Source of the DNA: Epiperipatus broadwayi | Lineage: Eukaryota; Onychophora; Udeonychophora; Euonychophora; Peripatidae | Assembly (NCBI GenBank): GCA_028023455.1 | Contig: JAQFVV010013087.1 | Location: forward strand, 62,001 to 126,000 | DNA length: 64,000 bases | Direction: 5' to 3' | Part shown: piece by piece, positions 17,096 through 32,300 of the stretch | How positions within the stretch are numbered: position 1 is the stretch's first letter | Layout of the letters: each line of letters begins with the position of its first letter | Notes under the pieces: generated by a model | What the model was told of the DNA's origin: nothing | What the model saw: only the letters and a program-made list of their open reading frames with translations | Databases searched by the model: none | Translations under genes and position numbers: made by a program

Positions 17096-18720
17096 TATAA
17101 CTTAATATGTTGTGCAGGCTTACACAGGCCTGCACTTATATAAAATATAAAATATTCAAAACCCATGTTAGTGCCAAGGTTGTCACCCTATCCATGTTGA
17201 CCATAAAGCCATTCTGAGCCCTCTTGTATAGGAGAATAATCCATTTACTTACAAATGTGAGGTATTGGCAGACCTTAACACAATATGTTTTATTATGTAA
17301 ATTAATACATTGTACAGGCACACACACACACACCTGCACATATATAATGTAATATATAAAGGATTCAAAATCACACTTTCCCATGACACTCAACTCTCCA
17401 TGCTATCTCATATAGCTGACCCACCTGTTCATACACATGTTGTAAAGATAAACATGCACTAATATTTATATTTCTTGTTAAACAAGAAACCATCAATTCG
17501 TCAGAATTAGTATCTCCACACATATATACATTCAGTGTTTTGCTTTATATTAATACAGCCCATCTTCATACTCTAATGTACAGGCTTCAAACTTTTCCAA
17601 ACCATAACACTTCAGCCATCCTTTCATTGAAAATCTGATGATGGAATGTTCAGAACTATGTTAGTGTCAAGGTTGTCCTCTTACCCATGTTGACCGTAAT
17701 GTCATTCTGACCCCCCCCCGAACTGATGAATAGTCAATTTACATATGGATATAAAAATGGGTAGACTTCTACAGTGTATTAATTTACAATATTATAACAG
17801 TGTGTTAAAGGTCTGCCCATACCTCACATATGTATGTAAATGCATTATTCTCCAGTACATGAGAGGTCAGAATGACTTTATGGTCAACCTGGTTAGGATG
17901 ACAACTTTGACACTAATATGGGCTTGAACATTTCTTCATCAGATTTTCAATGGAATGGATGGCTGAAGAGTTGTGGATTGGAGTAGTTTGACATCTGTAC
18001 ATTAAAGTACGAAGATTGGCTATCTTAATATAAAGCTGAGCATTGATTGTATATATGTGTGGAGATAGTAATTTGGACCAACTGATTGATGCTGGTTTAA
18101 CATGAAATACATATATTGGTGCTTATTTATTTTTTCAACATGTATATGATCAGGTGGGTCAACTCTATGAGATAGCATGGAGGGATGAGGGTCATGTAAA
18201 AGTCTGAGTTTTAATCCAGTATATATTACATTATATATGTGAATGTGTGTGAGCCTGTACAATGTATTAATTTACATAATAAATCATAGTGTGTTAAGGT
18301 CTGCCCATCCCTCACACATATATGTAAATGGATTATCTCCAGTAGATGAGGGCTCAGAATGACTTTATCGTCAACATGTGTAGAATGACATACTTGGCAA
18401 TAACATGGGCTTTGAACATTCCATCATCAGATTTTCAATGAAATGAATGGCTGAATAGTTGTGAGTAGGAATAGTTGTAGTCTGTCAATTAAAGCATGAA
18501 TATTGGTTATCTTAATATAAAGCTGAGCATTGATTGTATAGATGTGTGTAGATAGTAATCTGGACCAACTTATGATTGCTGGTTTAGCATGAAATACAAA
18601 TATTGGTGATTATTTATCTTTTCAACATGTGTATTATCAGGTGGGTCAGCAATATGAGATGGCATGGAAAGTTGAAGGTCATGTTAATGTCAGATTAATA
18701 TTATATAATATATTTTAAAT
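17096..18720. repeat. Inverted and tandem array of ~490-bp units
   Basis: Three related units are recognisable. One (about 17100-17700) is in the opposite orientation to two tandem ones (about 17740-18265 and 18270-18720). Equivalent landmarks in the tandem pair (TCATCAG at 17936 and 18424) are 488 bp apart. Each unit contains, on the unit's sense strand, CTGATGA followed by a small hairpin (GGAATGTTC-like) and CCCATGTTAGTG. A further partial unit is at about 26150-26320. The arrangement resembles the retrozyme array at 40297-41890, but a complete hammerhead could not be assembled here. Confidence 0.7.
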
Positions 18721-18767
18721 ATGTATGGTATGTTTTACATGAGGCTAAATATATTTTCAATGTTTTA

Positions 18768-19850
<1,083 letters not shown>

Positions 19851-21061
19851 ATATATATAGTGAATTTTGCCTGTTTAACAACAGTTATATACAAGCATAA
19901 GAGCTGGTGGTCGTGTGATGTTTATTGGCTTAATAAAAAATGTTTGTTTACTATGAAATAAATATATGTGATCATTAAAGATGATATCCGCTGTGCATGA
20001 TTTATTCAATAATTTGTTTAATCCTTAATCATTTATAAACTATTAATCATATACTTCATGATAAAAATAATCATTTGTATAAGTATATTTCACATATTAA
20101 ATAAAATGATATATTATAAGTGTGCAATAATGTGAATTCTTAAATTAATTAGCAGCTGTGATGAATGATAAATAGAAATGTGGAAAACATAAACAATATC
20201 AGACTACACAATTTTAAATTCTACAAACATCAATTTATTTATAAAAAAACAAGATTTGAAATTTAAAAATTAACATTTAGGTTTTATTTCACAGCACAAT
20301 TATAAGTAATTTTCATTAAAATGACAAATTAGAATTCCAATAAAATAATGTATAGTTACAAATTTTCCCACAATACAATGAACAAGATGCCAGTTTGGTA
20401 ATATATAACATTAGCCCAAAATAAATTTACTTTACCTTTGTAATAAACTATAACTATTTGTTAATAACATGATATTTCAAAGTGTACAAATATTTGAATT
20501 ACTGTCAGTATCATTTGAATTATCATATTATATCTTTCTTTTTTTCTTTTACTTTAAAAAATGTAAAACCAACAATATAACATATTGTTATACCTTTAGT
20601 GATTTTATTTACCACTAATTAGTTGATAATAATTAATCTTTTAAAATATAATTTTTAAATAATTTTCATATATGTAAAAACAAAACAAGCACTTCGAACT
20701 AACAATAGCCAATGTTATATCTCACATTAATGCACTGGTTTAAAATTAGCATATACAAATTACTCCTATTATAATCTATTTCCTAGAATATTATATTTTT
20801 CTTCAAATAGCAATTATTAAGCAACTCTCAAAATTAATTGAAAATAATTTTCTTTTTCCAAAGTTCTCAGAATTATTTAGCAAAATCAGGATTATGTTCT
20901 AGGAAATATTTATATATTTACTACTAAACATTGCTTATGTGTGATGCTAACTAACATTCATAATACTAATAACCTTATGTTCATAGAGGTCAAAAATCCT
21001 ATGTGCTATACCCATGTAAACATATAAAAGCTTTTCTGGATGAAATGACTAATCTCAACAT

Positions 21062-21065
<4 letters not shown>
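19851..21065. other. A+T-rich DNA with one short dispersed repeat
   Basis: At 19887-19933 a ~47-base segment (ACAAGCATAAG ... TTTATTGGCTTAAT) recurs, about 90% alike, at 60188-60232 inside the LINE remnant. Otherwise nothing recognised. Confidence 0.5.
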
Positions 21066-21100
<35 letters not shown>

Positions 21101-21121
21101 ATATATATATATATATATATA
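21066..21121. repeat. (TA)n, tail of inverted PLE left arm
   Basis: Two TA runs separated by TGATA, adjoining the PLE 3' end. The mirrored arm ends in (TA) at about 23680-23700. Confidence 0.85.
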
Positions 21122-21960
21122 TCAAAATATAGTAAAATTTACATATATTATATTATTTTTAGAAGTACTTTCGACTATACATCTTGTAGTCTTTATCAAT
21201 TATATAACATAGAATAATCAAATTGAGACCACCATTCACAATACTCATAGTTCAAATCAGATTACCCACAGTTATGTTATCTTAACATATTGATGACTGC
21301 CATTTCATTAACATTTGTTGGTTTCTTAAAGTCAATAAAGCATCTCTTACTTTACTTTTATTGTGACAACACTCAAATTGAATAATTTTCACATTTCTAT
21401 AATAAAACCTAAATCCATATTGACAAGATTTATTATGATTAAATATAACTGATAATGATGGTTTATTTACATCTATTGCTGATTGTTTCTCTTTTTGAAT
21501 TATATTATATAAAAACATATGCTCTTTTATTCTCTTCTCCAATGTATATTTAGATTCACTGACATATTGTAAGCCACATACATATATGGATTTATATATA
21601 ATACAATTTTGATTAAACTTTGAATTTTGAGTTTTAGAGTTGTTACATAATCTATTTATGTTATTTGTTGAGAAAAAAACAATATGACATAAATCATTAT
21701 GAATTCTCATAATAAACTTGACCTATTCATCAGATATAAATGGCATTGAAGTGCATTTAATTTTGATATTATTTTTATTTTTAATTTTATTATATTGTTG
21801 ATACCTTTTAAATTTTTTAATAATATTAGTAATAACAATTTTATTATAACCAATTTTCATCAAATCATTATCAAATAAATGAACATTTTTTTTTATTTTA
21901 TCACTAAAATATTTGCACAATTTCTCATTTTGAAATAAGAATGTTTTTAATCCAAACAAA
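21122..21960 (-). pseudogene. PLE fragment 2: GIY-YIG domain and tail
   Basis: Frames at 21710-21282 and 21959-21723 read, in order, KMGYNKIVI-like RT C-terminal sequence, then IIYKSIYVCGLQYVSESKYTL, a GIY-YIG motif in which the second half is YV rather than YIG. A His/Asn-containing stretch (NHNKSCQYGF) follows. The two frames are separated by a stop/frameshift. Nearly the whole segment reappears in the opposite orientation at 22885-23690. Confidence 0.75.
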
Positions 21961-22903
21961 TTATGACACAGGGTTACATGTCATAAATATGGAATAAAAC
22001 CTCTAGTTTCAATTGGTTTAATTAACATAAAATAATCTAAACTGTAATCATTATGTGTAACTTGAATAACCAAGAAGTTTATGGAATTTTATTTCTCTTT
22101 ATATTCTTAATCTGATACAAATCATTAAATGAATTGATTATTAAATCTTTTTTTTCAAACAATAAAAACATCATCCACATATCTGTGATATACTTTAATT
22201 TTTTGATATTTCAATTGCTTAAAGATTTTATTTTAATAAGTTGATATATCAAAATTATAAATTTGAACAACAGAAGGAAGACCCATTGGCCAACCATAAC
22301 TCAGTATATAATATTCATTATTAAAATTAACATAAATATATTATCAATAAACTGCAATCTTTTATATTAAAATTTATAATATCAGACTTTACATTTTTGA
22401 AACAAGAGCATTATAAATAATATTAATTGACTCTATTCGATCTATTGATCCATACATTTCATTTATATTGAAAGTACAAATTGTGTCATGTAACTCTATA
22501 TTTATATTCTTAATTTAAGCCACCAAATGAAATGATGATGATCAGTATATTCTCCAAAACCTAAAATATATTGAAATAATAATTCAATATATCTACATGT
22601 TTAATAATAATATACACTACCAAAATCAGCCATCAATCTTAATGGATAATGTACTTTATTTCGCTTTATATTCGAAAATATCCTTGGACAAATAACCGAT
22701 AATGGATATAAATTATAATATTTGTAGCTATCAATAGCTTCATTTCTAGCTCTTATTAAAATTTTGTTTATCAATTTCATGTGACAAGTATCTATATTTA
22801 TTATTTCACTATTTTCTAATTTAAGGTTTTTTATTTGATCCATAACTTTTTCTTTATATTTTGTTCTGTAATCATTCTTATATTGAAAGGAAAAATTGTG
22901 CAA
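21961..22903 (-). pseudogene. PLE fragment 2: reverse transcriptase
   Basis: The frame at 22903-22601 ends with PRIFSNIKRNKVHYPLRLMADFGSVYY, the RT fingers region with P-L-R. Farther left, in changing frames, come PMGLPSVVQIYN (motif B-like, about 22265-22295) and RYVDDVFIV (motif C with its catalytic Asp pair, about 22165-22190). Motif A is not clear. Stops and frameshifts make it non-functional. It forms the spacer between the inverted arms. Confidence 0.68.
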
Positions 22904-23690
22904 ATATTCTAGTAATAAAAAAAAAATTGTACATTTATTTGTTAATGATTTTTTGAAAATTGGTTATTATAAAAATGGTGTTATTAATATTATTAAAAAA
23001 TTTAAAAGGAATCAAGAATATAATAAAATTAAAAATAAAATAATATCAAAATGAAATTGATTTCAATGACATTTATATTGGATGTGCTGGTTAAGTTTAC
23101 TAGAAGAATTTATAATGCTTAGTATCATATTGCTTTTTTCTCAACACATAAAACAAATAGATTACTTAACATCTCTAAAATTCAAAATTCAAAGTTTAAT
23201 CAAAATTATATTATATATAAATTGATATGTGGATGTGGGATACAATATATCGGTGAGTCTAAGTGTACATTGAGAAGAGAATAAAAGTGTATATGCTTTT
23301 ATGTAATAGAAATCAAAAAGAGAAACAATCAAGAATAGATGTAAAGAAACCATCATTATCTGTTATATTTCATCATAATAAATTTTATCAATATGAATTT
23401 AGTTTGATTATAGAAATGTGAAAATTATTCAAATTGAACATTGCCACAATAAACATAAAATTAAAGAGGCTATGTTGATTTCAAGAAATCATCAAATGTT
23501 AATTAAATGGCACTCATCAAATGTTCAAATAACAGAATTGTGGGAAATCTTAATTGAACTATGGGTATAGTGAATATTTGTCTCATTTTGATTATTCAAT
23601 GTTATATAGTTGATAAAACAACAAGATGTATAGTCAAAAGTACTTCTAAAGTAATATAATTTATGTGAATTTTACTATATATATTTATAT
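22885..23690 (+). pseudogene. PLE fragment 3: inverted copy of the 3' part
   Basis: Reads on the plus strand the same sequence as 21122-21925 on the minus strand, from AAATTGTGCAAATATT through the GIY-YIG region (CGCGIQYIGESKCTL near 23228-23275, retaining YIG) to a TA-rich tail. It is 5' truncated: no RT palm is present. The pair forms a large palindrome-like structure with a 0.95-kb spacer. Confidence 0.75.
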
Positions 23691-23907
23691 ATATATATAT
23701 TACTAGGTGTGTGTTGCTTCCCATTATTAACAATTGTTGTGTTTAACCTTTAAATAGAATGTAAATAACATATTTTTATGATACTTGAATTAATATATAA
23801 TAAAAAAAACATTAAAAAATATACAAATATACATGGTGACATGAAAAGGTAATAAAATGGCACATAATATTGCGGGTTCATCTGTGTTAAAAATATAAAC
23901 ATTGATA

Positions 23908-23946
23908 TACCGATGTTTTGACGTGGTCTCACAAGTCATCCACTGG
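23908..23946 (-). ncRNA. Decayed hammerhead in PLE-type 3' region
   Basis: Minus strand: CCCAGTGGATGA, a helix II of GAC/GUC and GTG/CAC around a small loop, then AAA where GAA is expected, helix III AC-ATCG-GT, and A at the cleavage position. The GATGA half of the core is present but the start of the CTGANGA block is deleted and G12 is A, so it should be inactive. It lies just downstream, in minus-strand sense, of the GIY-YIG fragment at 24060-24400, the expected place for a PLE hammerhead. Confidence 0.45.
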
Positions 23947-24059
23947 GTGATAAAAGGTAGAAAGGTTATAGAAGTGCTGCAATCATTGATTTGAAAAAAA
24001 AAAACAATGTTAAAGTTTCACCAAGAACAAAATGTTAAATTTAAGAATGTTTTTTTTTT

Positions 24060-24400
24060 TTAAAAAAAAAATTTCAAATAGGAGGAAGTTTGCATGCATC
24101 ATCTCGCTTATTGATACAAACTGGCCTTTTACATATGTCAATGGCTTCTCTATTTTTGTACCTGTAGAGATTATCACATCTGGATATGATCCTGGTACAA
24201 GAAAAATCAATTTTATGACCTGAATCTATAGTATGGAGTGAGAATGCTGATGATGATGAGTGTTGTTTAACTACACTAGAATGCTCATATCTCCTAACAC
24301 TGATGCAATGATTACTCATACCTGTGTAAGAAGCTTTTCAATTTCCACAAGAGATTTGATAAACACCACGAGATTTCAAGAGGGATTGAATTCTTAGGCT
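24060..24400 (-). pseudogene. PLE fragment 4: GIY-YIG domain
   Basis: On the minus strand, from about 24390: LSNLLWKLKSFLHRYE-like sequence in one frame and GVYQISCGNCKSFLHR in another. The 24319-24074 frame continues SVRRYEHSS, SLHTIDSGHKIDF and YKNREAIDICKRPVCINKRD. The H...SGH-x-I-x-F and EAI...NK-R motifs are the C-terminal half of PLE GIY-YIG domains. It differs from the other two PLEs in the window, so it represents another family. A (TA)n array lies on its 5' side. Confidence 0.75.
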
Positions 24401-24424
24401 TGGTTATTATATTGCTGATTTTTT

Positions 24425-25754
<1,330 letters not shown>

Positions 25755-25960
25755 ACCTTTGATAGTTTTTGCAATGCTATATTGCACAGCCTATTGCAAT
25801 ATGATGAAACTGAGCTGAATTCAGAGCCATTTAGCTATCTGGTTTGTAAGGCTGGGTATTAAAATATTTCTGTGTCTGAAAAGTTCAGGCTTTCAAATTG
25901 ATAGTAATGTGTTTTATAAGAGCTGACTTTTGGTTTAGTATTTTAGTTCTAGATTTTAAA
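25755..25960 (+). mobile_element. Diverged partial copy of the 405-bp retrozyme-like monomer
   Basis: GTACCTTTGA, TTGCAATG, TAGCTATCTGG and the following CTGAAAAGTTCAGGC stretch appear in the same order as in 41120-41300. The hammerhead part of the monomer is missing, so this is an old truncated copy. Confidence 0.55.
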
Positions 25961-26149
25961 GGCCCAGAATACTACTGAGGTGAGCTGTAAGCTCGACACC
26001 ATTTGGTCAGGAGTTAGGAACGTTCCGATAGAGATTTTGAATTCATTCTCTTTTGGCACTTATAAAATAAATCTTGATTAGAGCTATTGGCAAGCTCCTC
26101 CCATACTAAATTTAATGTGTTTATAATGGACACTAGCACAGATTATCAA

Positions 26150-26320
26150 GTTGTGTACATCTATCCAATCCATGTCATACTACTGATACACATAACCATA
26201 TATATGTGGAAAAGCTAAGATTTCATATATGTGTGCCAGATGGTTGTTAGGACCATCTGATAAGCACTGGTTCAGCATAAAATACAAACATTGGAGATCA
26301 CTTCAACATCTAAGTTCAAC
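26150..26320 (+). repeat. Diverged partial unit of the ~490-bp repeat
   Basis: GGTTCAGCATAAAATACAAA and adjoining bases correspond to GGTTTAGCATGAAATACAAA at 18577 and to the second tandem unit. Only about 170 bp is recognisable. Confidence 0.5.
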
Positions 26321-26439
26321 ACCCTTATAATTACAATAAATGTATTGTTGACAATATTTATATATTTAAATATCACATATTCAAAAATGTATAAGTCATG
26401 TTTGTGTAATGTAGTTGTTTAAAAATTGAGACATTGTCT

Positions 26440-27740
26440 TTCTCCAGCTAGCCTCTGCTTTTATTTCTTTCTCTTCCATAGTTTCTAGTGACACATGCTT
26501 AGTCTCATCTGCAACATCACTCTTTTCAGATATAACATGAAAAATTGGAGGTTAAGTGATGGTTTTGGGCAATCTAATCCCTATCTTTGCAGATTCCCCA
26601 GACCCAACAAATTTATAAGTGTATCCTTGGACCTCCATGATTGGTTCAAGTCTATCATTCTCATTAACTGTGACCCCTGCAGCCATAAGTATCTATTTTA
26701 TTCATGGTTTATCATGGTCTTGGCAGGTTGACCTCCAAATGATCGTTACCTCGATATGCATCAAATTCTCATCCTGAACTTTCAAATCCTTCGTACTTCT
26801 GATGGTATTTGTTGATAGATCAATTTGAAGCTCTGCAGCACCCAATGGAACTTGTTGGGTTTCTTTGACTATCTCCTTCAATGCCTTACATTCATTTACC
26901 AAACCTACCATAGCCTGGCCTGTTTACCCTTTGGGAACTCATGAGAGTCATGTAACTTCTACTTCCAAACCAACCCCCTCATCTTAGCCTTTCATTCCTA
27001 CTTCACTCTGTTCTATTCCTAGGGTCTCTATGCTCTACCTTCCTCCACCTTTGAACCTATACCTTCTGTGCCAGACATCCCTGCTCTTGCCCCAGTTCTA
27101 TGTTTTCTGGCTTACAATAAACCGCTGCTCTTTTCTCCATCTGTACAACTGATTCCTTGATATATCATTCATAGGTTCCTTCTCTTATTAGGTGCTGCAT
27201 TTTTTATTTCTCTTCTACGTTTGAAAATATTCCTCGATAACTTTCCTCTCTATCTAATAGTTCCTTTTTTTACCCCCATTATGCAAATCATACTGGTGGT
27301 GTTACACCATTCCCCGGTAACTTTCCTCTCTATCTAGTAGTTCCTTTTTTATCCCCATTATGCAAATCATACTGGTGGTGTTACACCATCAGATAATTTT
27401 CTAATGTTTAAAGCCCCTCAAATATCTTGATCCATTCTGATTTGGTGAATCCCTCATGGGTTATTTCCCTGACTGCTTCCTTTTTTTTTCTTCCACCATT
27501 TTTTGCCTCTCACTATCTTCCTTTTCATGCTATTATTTATTATTTCACGATATGGTCCATATTAAACTTTTTTATGATAATTGATTAATGTTTTTAAAAT
27601 ATTTCATCATTATGGCTTCTCACTGATCTTTCGTTCTGGAAATGGCATTGTCCTTTGGTCCCTTTCTCTATTACCCTCATCCCAGTCTAGCTTACTCCTA
27701 ACTCCTCTTATCTTCATTATGATATGTAGTGTCATGCTTA
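26440..27740 (-). pseudogene. Decayed coding-like block of unknown origin
   Basis: Markedly higher GC than the surroundings. The minus-strand frame 26911-26702 reads as an ordinary soluble protein (VNECKALKEIVKETQQVP...), and other minus frames nearby are locally open and protein-like but broken by stops. No domain is recognised. A gag/ORF1-type region of a retroelement or a host pseudogene would both fit. It contains a tandem duplication of about 78 bp (27232-27388). Confidence 0.3.
27232..27388. repeat. ~78-bp tandem duplication
   Basis: Two adjacent copies, each running from CGATAAC/CGGTAAC-TTTCCTC through GGTGGTGTTACACCAT, with only a few differences. Confidence 0.85.
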
Positions 27741-28341
<601 letters not shown>

Positions 28342-28859
28342 AAAAAATAAATTGTTTATTGGACCACTCTAAGTATAATCATAAAGTATTTCACTTCAAT
28401 CACCCTATGTACATATATCAACCCTGCACCAGCAAAAGAGAAAAAAATAATTTGAAACTCTCCAGAATAGGCCAACCAAAAAAAAAAAAAAAATTTCATA
28501 TGTATAGTTTAGAAGAAAAAAATTCTATATCCACATACTATTTTATAATTTTAGCCTATGACCAATGGGATTTACAATTTGACAATAGTGAAACCAAAAA
28601 AATACATTTTTTTATTATTACATGATTTATTACATGTCAATAGATCATAAACATATATAAGAAAAGCTATGACATATTTTAACAAAAGCTGGAAAACTTT
28701 CCATATATAAATAGCTTCTGACACAGAGTATGAAAAGATGAAACTACTCAGTGTATGAAATAAAATTGGTGTATTCCCCAATTGAGTATTTAATCCTGGA
28801 GAAAAATATTCTATATCTTTATGGAGAAAATATATAAAAAGTTCTATGCACACATACAC

Positions 28860-29340
28860 GCATATTCAGTGTGTGGAATAAATCAAGTACGTCACACCTG
28901 GACATTTAGAAACGGGTTAAAAATATACTACATACATAAAAAAATTTATATAGCTTTTTAAAAAAAAACTGCCTCCCTTTATCTTTCATACCAAAATTAT
29001 TATTTAGGGTATGTGAAGGTTTACATTAGAAAACCCATATTGTCACGTCAAAACTTGGGAGAAAAAAATATACATATATTTTGAGAGATGAGAAAAAATT
29101 AGCATATATATATATATATCCCTTCCCTTATTTCCCTTTGGCTACATGCATTCAATTCAGGGTCGTGTAAAATATTTAATGAAATCTTACATCTGGGCAT
29201 CCATAATGCGAGAGAAAAAATATACATGCATACTTATCTCTTTCTTCCACATATATTCGATTCAGGCTGTGGAATATAATTATCAAAACCGAAAAAAGTA
29301 ATACACACACGCACATATATATATATTCTAACCTCTCCCC
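28860..29340. repeat. Minisatellite-like tract, left part
   Basis: Degenerate units of about 110 bp share CATTCAATTCAGGGTC-type and ACATCTGGGCATCC-type phrases and GAGAGAAAAAATATAC. The same phrases recur at 33880-34230, on the far side of a 4.5-kb block. Confidence 0.55.
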
Positions 29341-32300
29341 CCACCCTCACGATCGATCGTCCTCTCCAAAATTTATATACTGTTTAAAATATTCCGGGTT
29401 CTAGCTCAGTTTAACAAATAAATAAATGAAATATCCGGCATTAATTAAAATGATTACTAACTCTAATTTTTAAAATACAAATACGGTTATATTTTTAAAA
29501 TGAATTAACAAATATTTACTATTTTCATGAGACATGGAGTGACGACACGGGGAACGAGATAGACTACATTGAGATATTATCCACATGATGCTATCTCAAT
29601 GGCATAAGAATACTATTCCTCCTTTTACTATATTAAATAACTAACTTATAGTATTCTTACAACTTTCTAAGCTCTTTTCACTATGAATAAAATAATAATC
29701 ATGTCTTAATATTCTTTGTAATAAGAATCTAGCTCAATTAAATAAAATAAAATAAAATAAAATCTCAGGTTCATAAATTGTACTCTAACTGATTTAAAAT
29801 TACGGTAGTAAACTATGAAAAGGGAATTTTATGTCATAATTCACTACGCAGTAACTAACAATAATAAATAATAATAATAACAATAATATATTATAATCTT
29901 ATTACTTCCTAAATGAAATAATAAATAAGTACGTGGCAGTATTTTAATAATCTGACTTCAGAATACATGTGGCAACATTAGCATATAATTTAATGTAATA
30001 TTGTGGCAACCGACTTATGACCAATAAATAATATAACATTATGATATTTTAATTTTAACATAATCAATAAATTCTCAAAATGATTATAACACTTTTAGGT
30101 TTACCTTTTTGTGCAAAAACTATATGTTTGTTTCAATTATAAGTGTATTGTGAGATCATGCATCCATGTGGAGAAATAACAACGAAGACACAAAACTTTA
30201 AAATAAATTTACAACAAAGTTTATTATTAACATAAACAAATAACAATATTTTACATTATGTACATTGGATATCCTTAATCTTCTATCACAATTTAGTTTC
30301 CTAGTTTATAAAATGAAAATCAAACTTCTACTTATTTTTCTAGTTAACTCTTATCTTTTAAATACTTAAGAAAATACAGTATTATTATTATTGGATTTCT
30401 TATTATGTTTCACTTGTTACAAAATGAATTTCTTATCGGATTATCATTAACACTTTGTATCCCTACTATTATTAAAATTATATTTTTAATTTTACAAAAT
30501 TACATTCGTAGTAAACATTCTACAAAAAAAACAATATTCTAGTTTTATATTAGTAGTATGGAATCCTATAAATTCAAAGACATTCTTCTACATTTGGTAT
30601 TAAGTTTTATAGTTCATTATCCGATGTTTATTAGTCCTAATATACTCATTAAAGCCTTATTTCGGATGATATAATTACAATCATTAACATACCATGCACA
30701 CGTATATGTTTATTATACATTATTGAATTATTTTCTTAATAAATATGCAATATTTATTTTCTAAATATTATTTAAAACATTAAAATTTCATTATCACTTT
30801 TAAAATAAAAACTTTGTTTAGATTTCTCTTTAAAAATCTTATATTCATTTCCGAATTAATTTATAAACTGTATTATATGATTCTTTCTCTCTTTATGATA
30901 TTTTGTACTTTCACTTTTAAAATTACACAATTCTAAACATTCCAGTAAATAAACTATTCTCACATAAACTATAACATATCTTCAATTCTATTTTATTCAT
31001 TATTTCTTTGAAAATATCTTTCTGACGATGCAGGTTCATGAAACAAGGATAGCGAAAATAGATGCACAGGATCAAAAATATAACTAGAATATTATCCATC
31101 ATAAACCTTGACAATAATGGCACAGTGAATTTAAAGACACTATAGAGGAGTGACCTTTATCTGTCTACCAACCTCTATTATAGGAGTGATGCTAAAGCTA
31201 TTTTTTCAGCTTTATTATAACATCAAGAAGTTTAAAGATACGCAAAAACACTGTCCAAAATATATGTGTTCAGTGATAGGGCTTAGTTAGCTATACTGAA
31301 ATCACACCAACTAACTATGATCCAAATACTTTATTTTTCCTATTTCTTAACAAAACATCATCTTGGTTTTCTCTCCTCCAGTACTACCAAGTCACTATCC
31401 GATCTTATTTCTCATGATTTTTCTATACAGTACATCGACAAATTCCTATCTGCATTTCTAACAATAATAAAATTCATTTTATTTCAAAAACTATACCGCT
31501 GTTCTTTAAGAAAATCTTTTACTACTTTTCTCGTATATTTATCATATACAAACTATTTTAAAATATCTGAATACTTTATTACATGAAAGTTCAAAAGAAT
31601 CACACAATTGTTCTGTTATATTATATTATTAATTATACTTTAAATAACTTATTGCATGCATATTTAAAATTACTCCTATCTCATAATATGTTTTAATGTT
31701 GTATAAAATGTGTACTTATAATTTAAACTTTCACACATCATTCTTAATCAATAGATGATCTAAAAAAATACATTATGCATTATGAATAAATATCAAAATT
31801 ACCAAACGATCTTTATCTTCTCGATTGCGTTCTGTAGGCTTCAATATCCCATTGATTCTTGTAGATATATGATTTCCATACATACTCTTTATTTTAAAAC
31901 AATATTTCTATCATTCTATTAAGCTATTATATTTAATTTTTCAATATTACTAAATTATGTTTATATGTTTTTCCTAATCTCACATAGCATTTTATATTTT
32001 AAAATAAATTAGTAAAAAATATTTAAATTATATTTATGATACTTCTTCATCAAACTTTCTTGAACTGTTCATATTAAAGCTAAAAAAAAATATATTATTT
32101 CTTCTTCAGTCACTTAATGTTCTATTTTAAGTAAAACAATTATTACTCTGTTTGATAAATCTTCATAGACAACAATCCTTGGTTTTTTCACAATATTGTA
32201 TACAATTATTAATTCATGATATTCTCTTCTACTATTGTCTGCTAGTATTTTCCCGCGCGACTTTTCCGATGCATCTTCTATATACTTTTATTCAAATATT

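Noticed and set aside
17635-17680. Complete hammerhead in the 490-bp units
   Set aside because: Only one unit has GAA after the CTGATGA hairpin, the cleavage-side pairing is poor, and the other units break the core.
31317-31586. 89-codon frame in the 4.5-kb block (also 32152-32397)
   Set aside because: Ile/Phe/Leu-rich composition expected from A+T-rich DNA; no motif or splice context.
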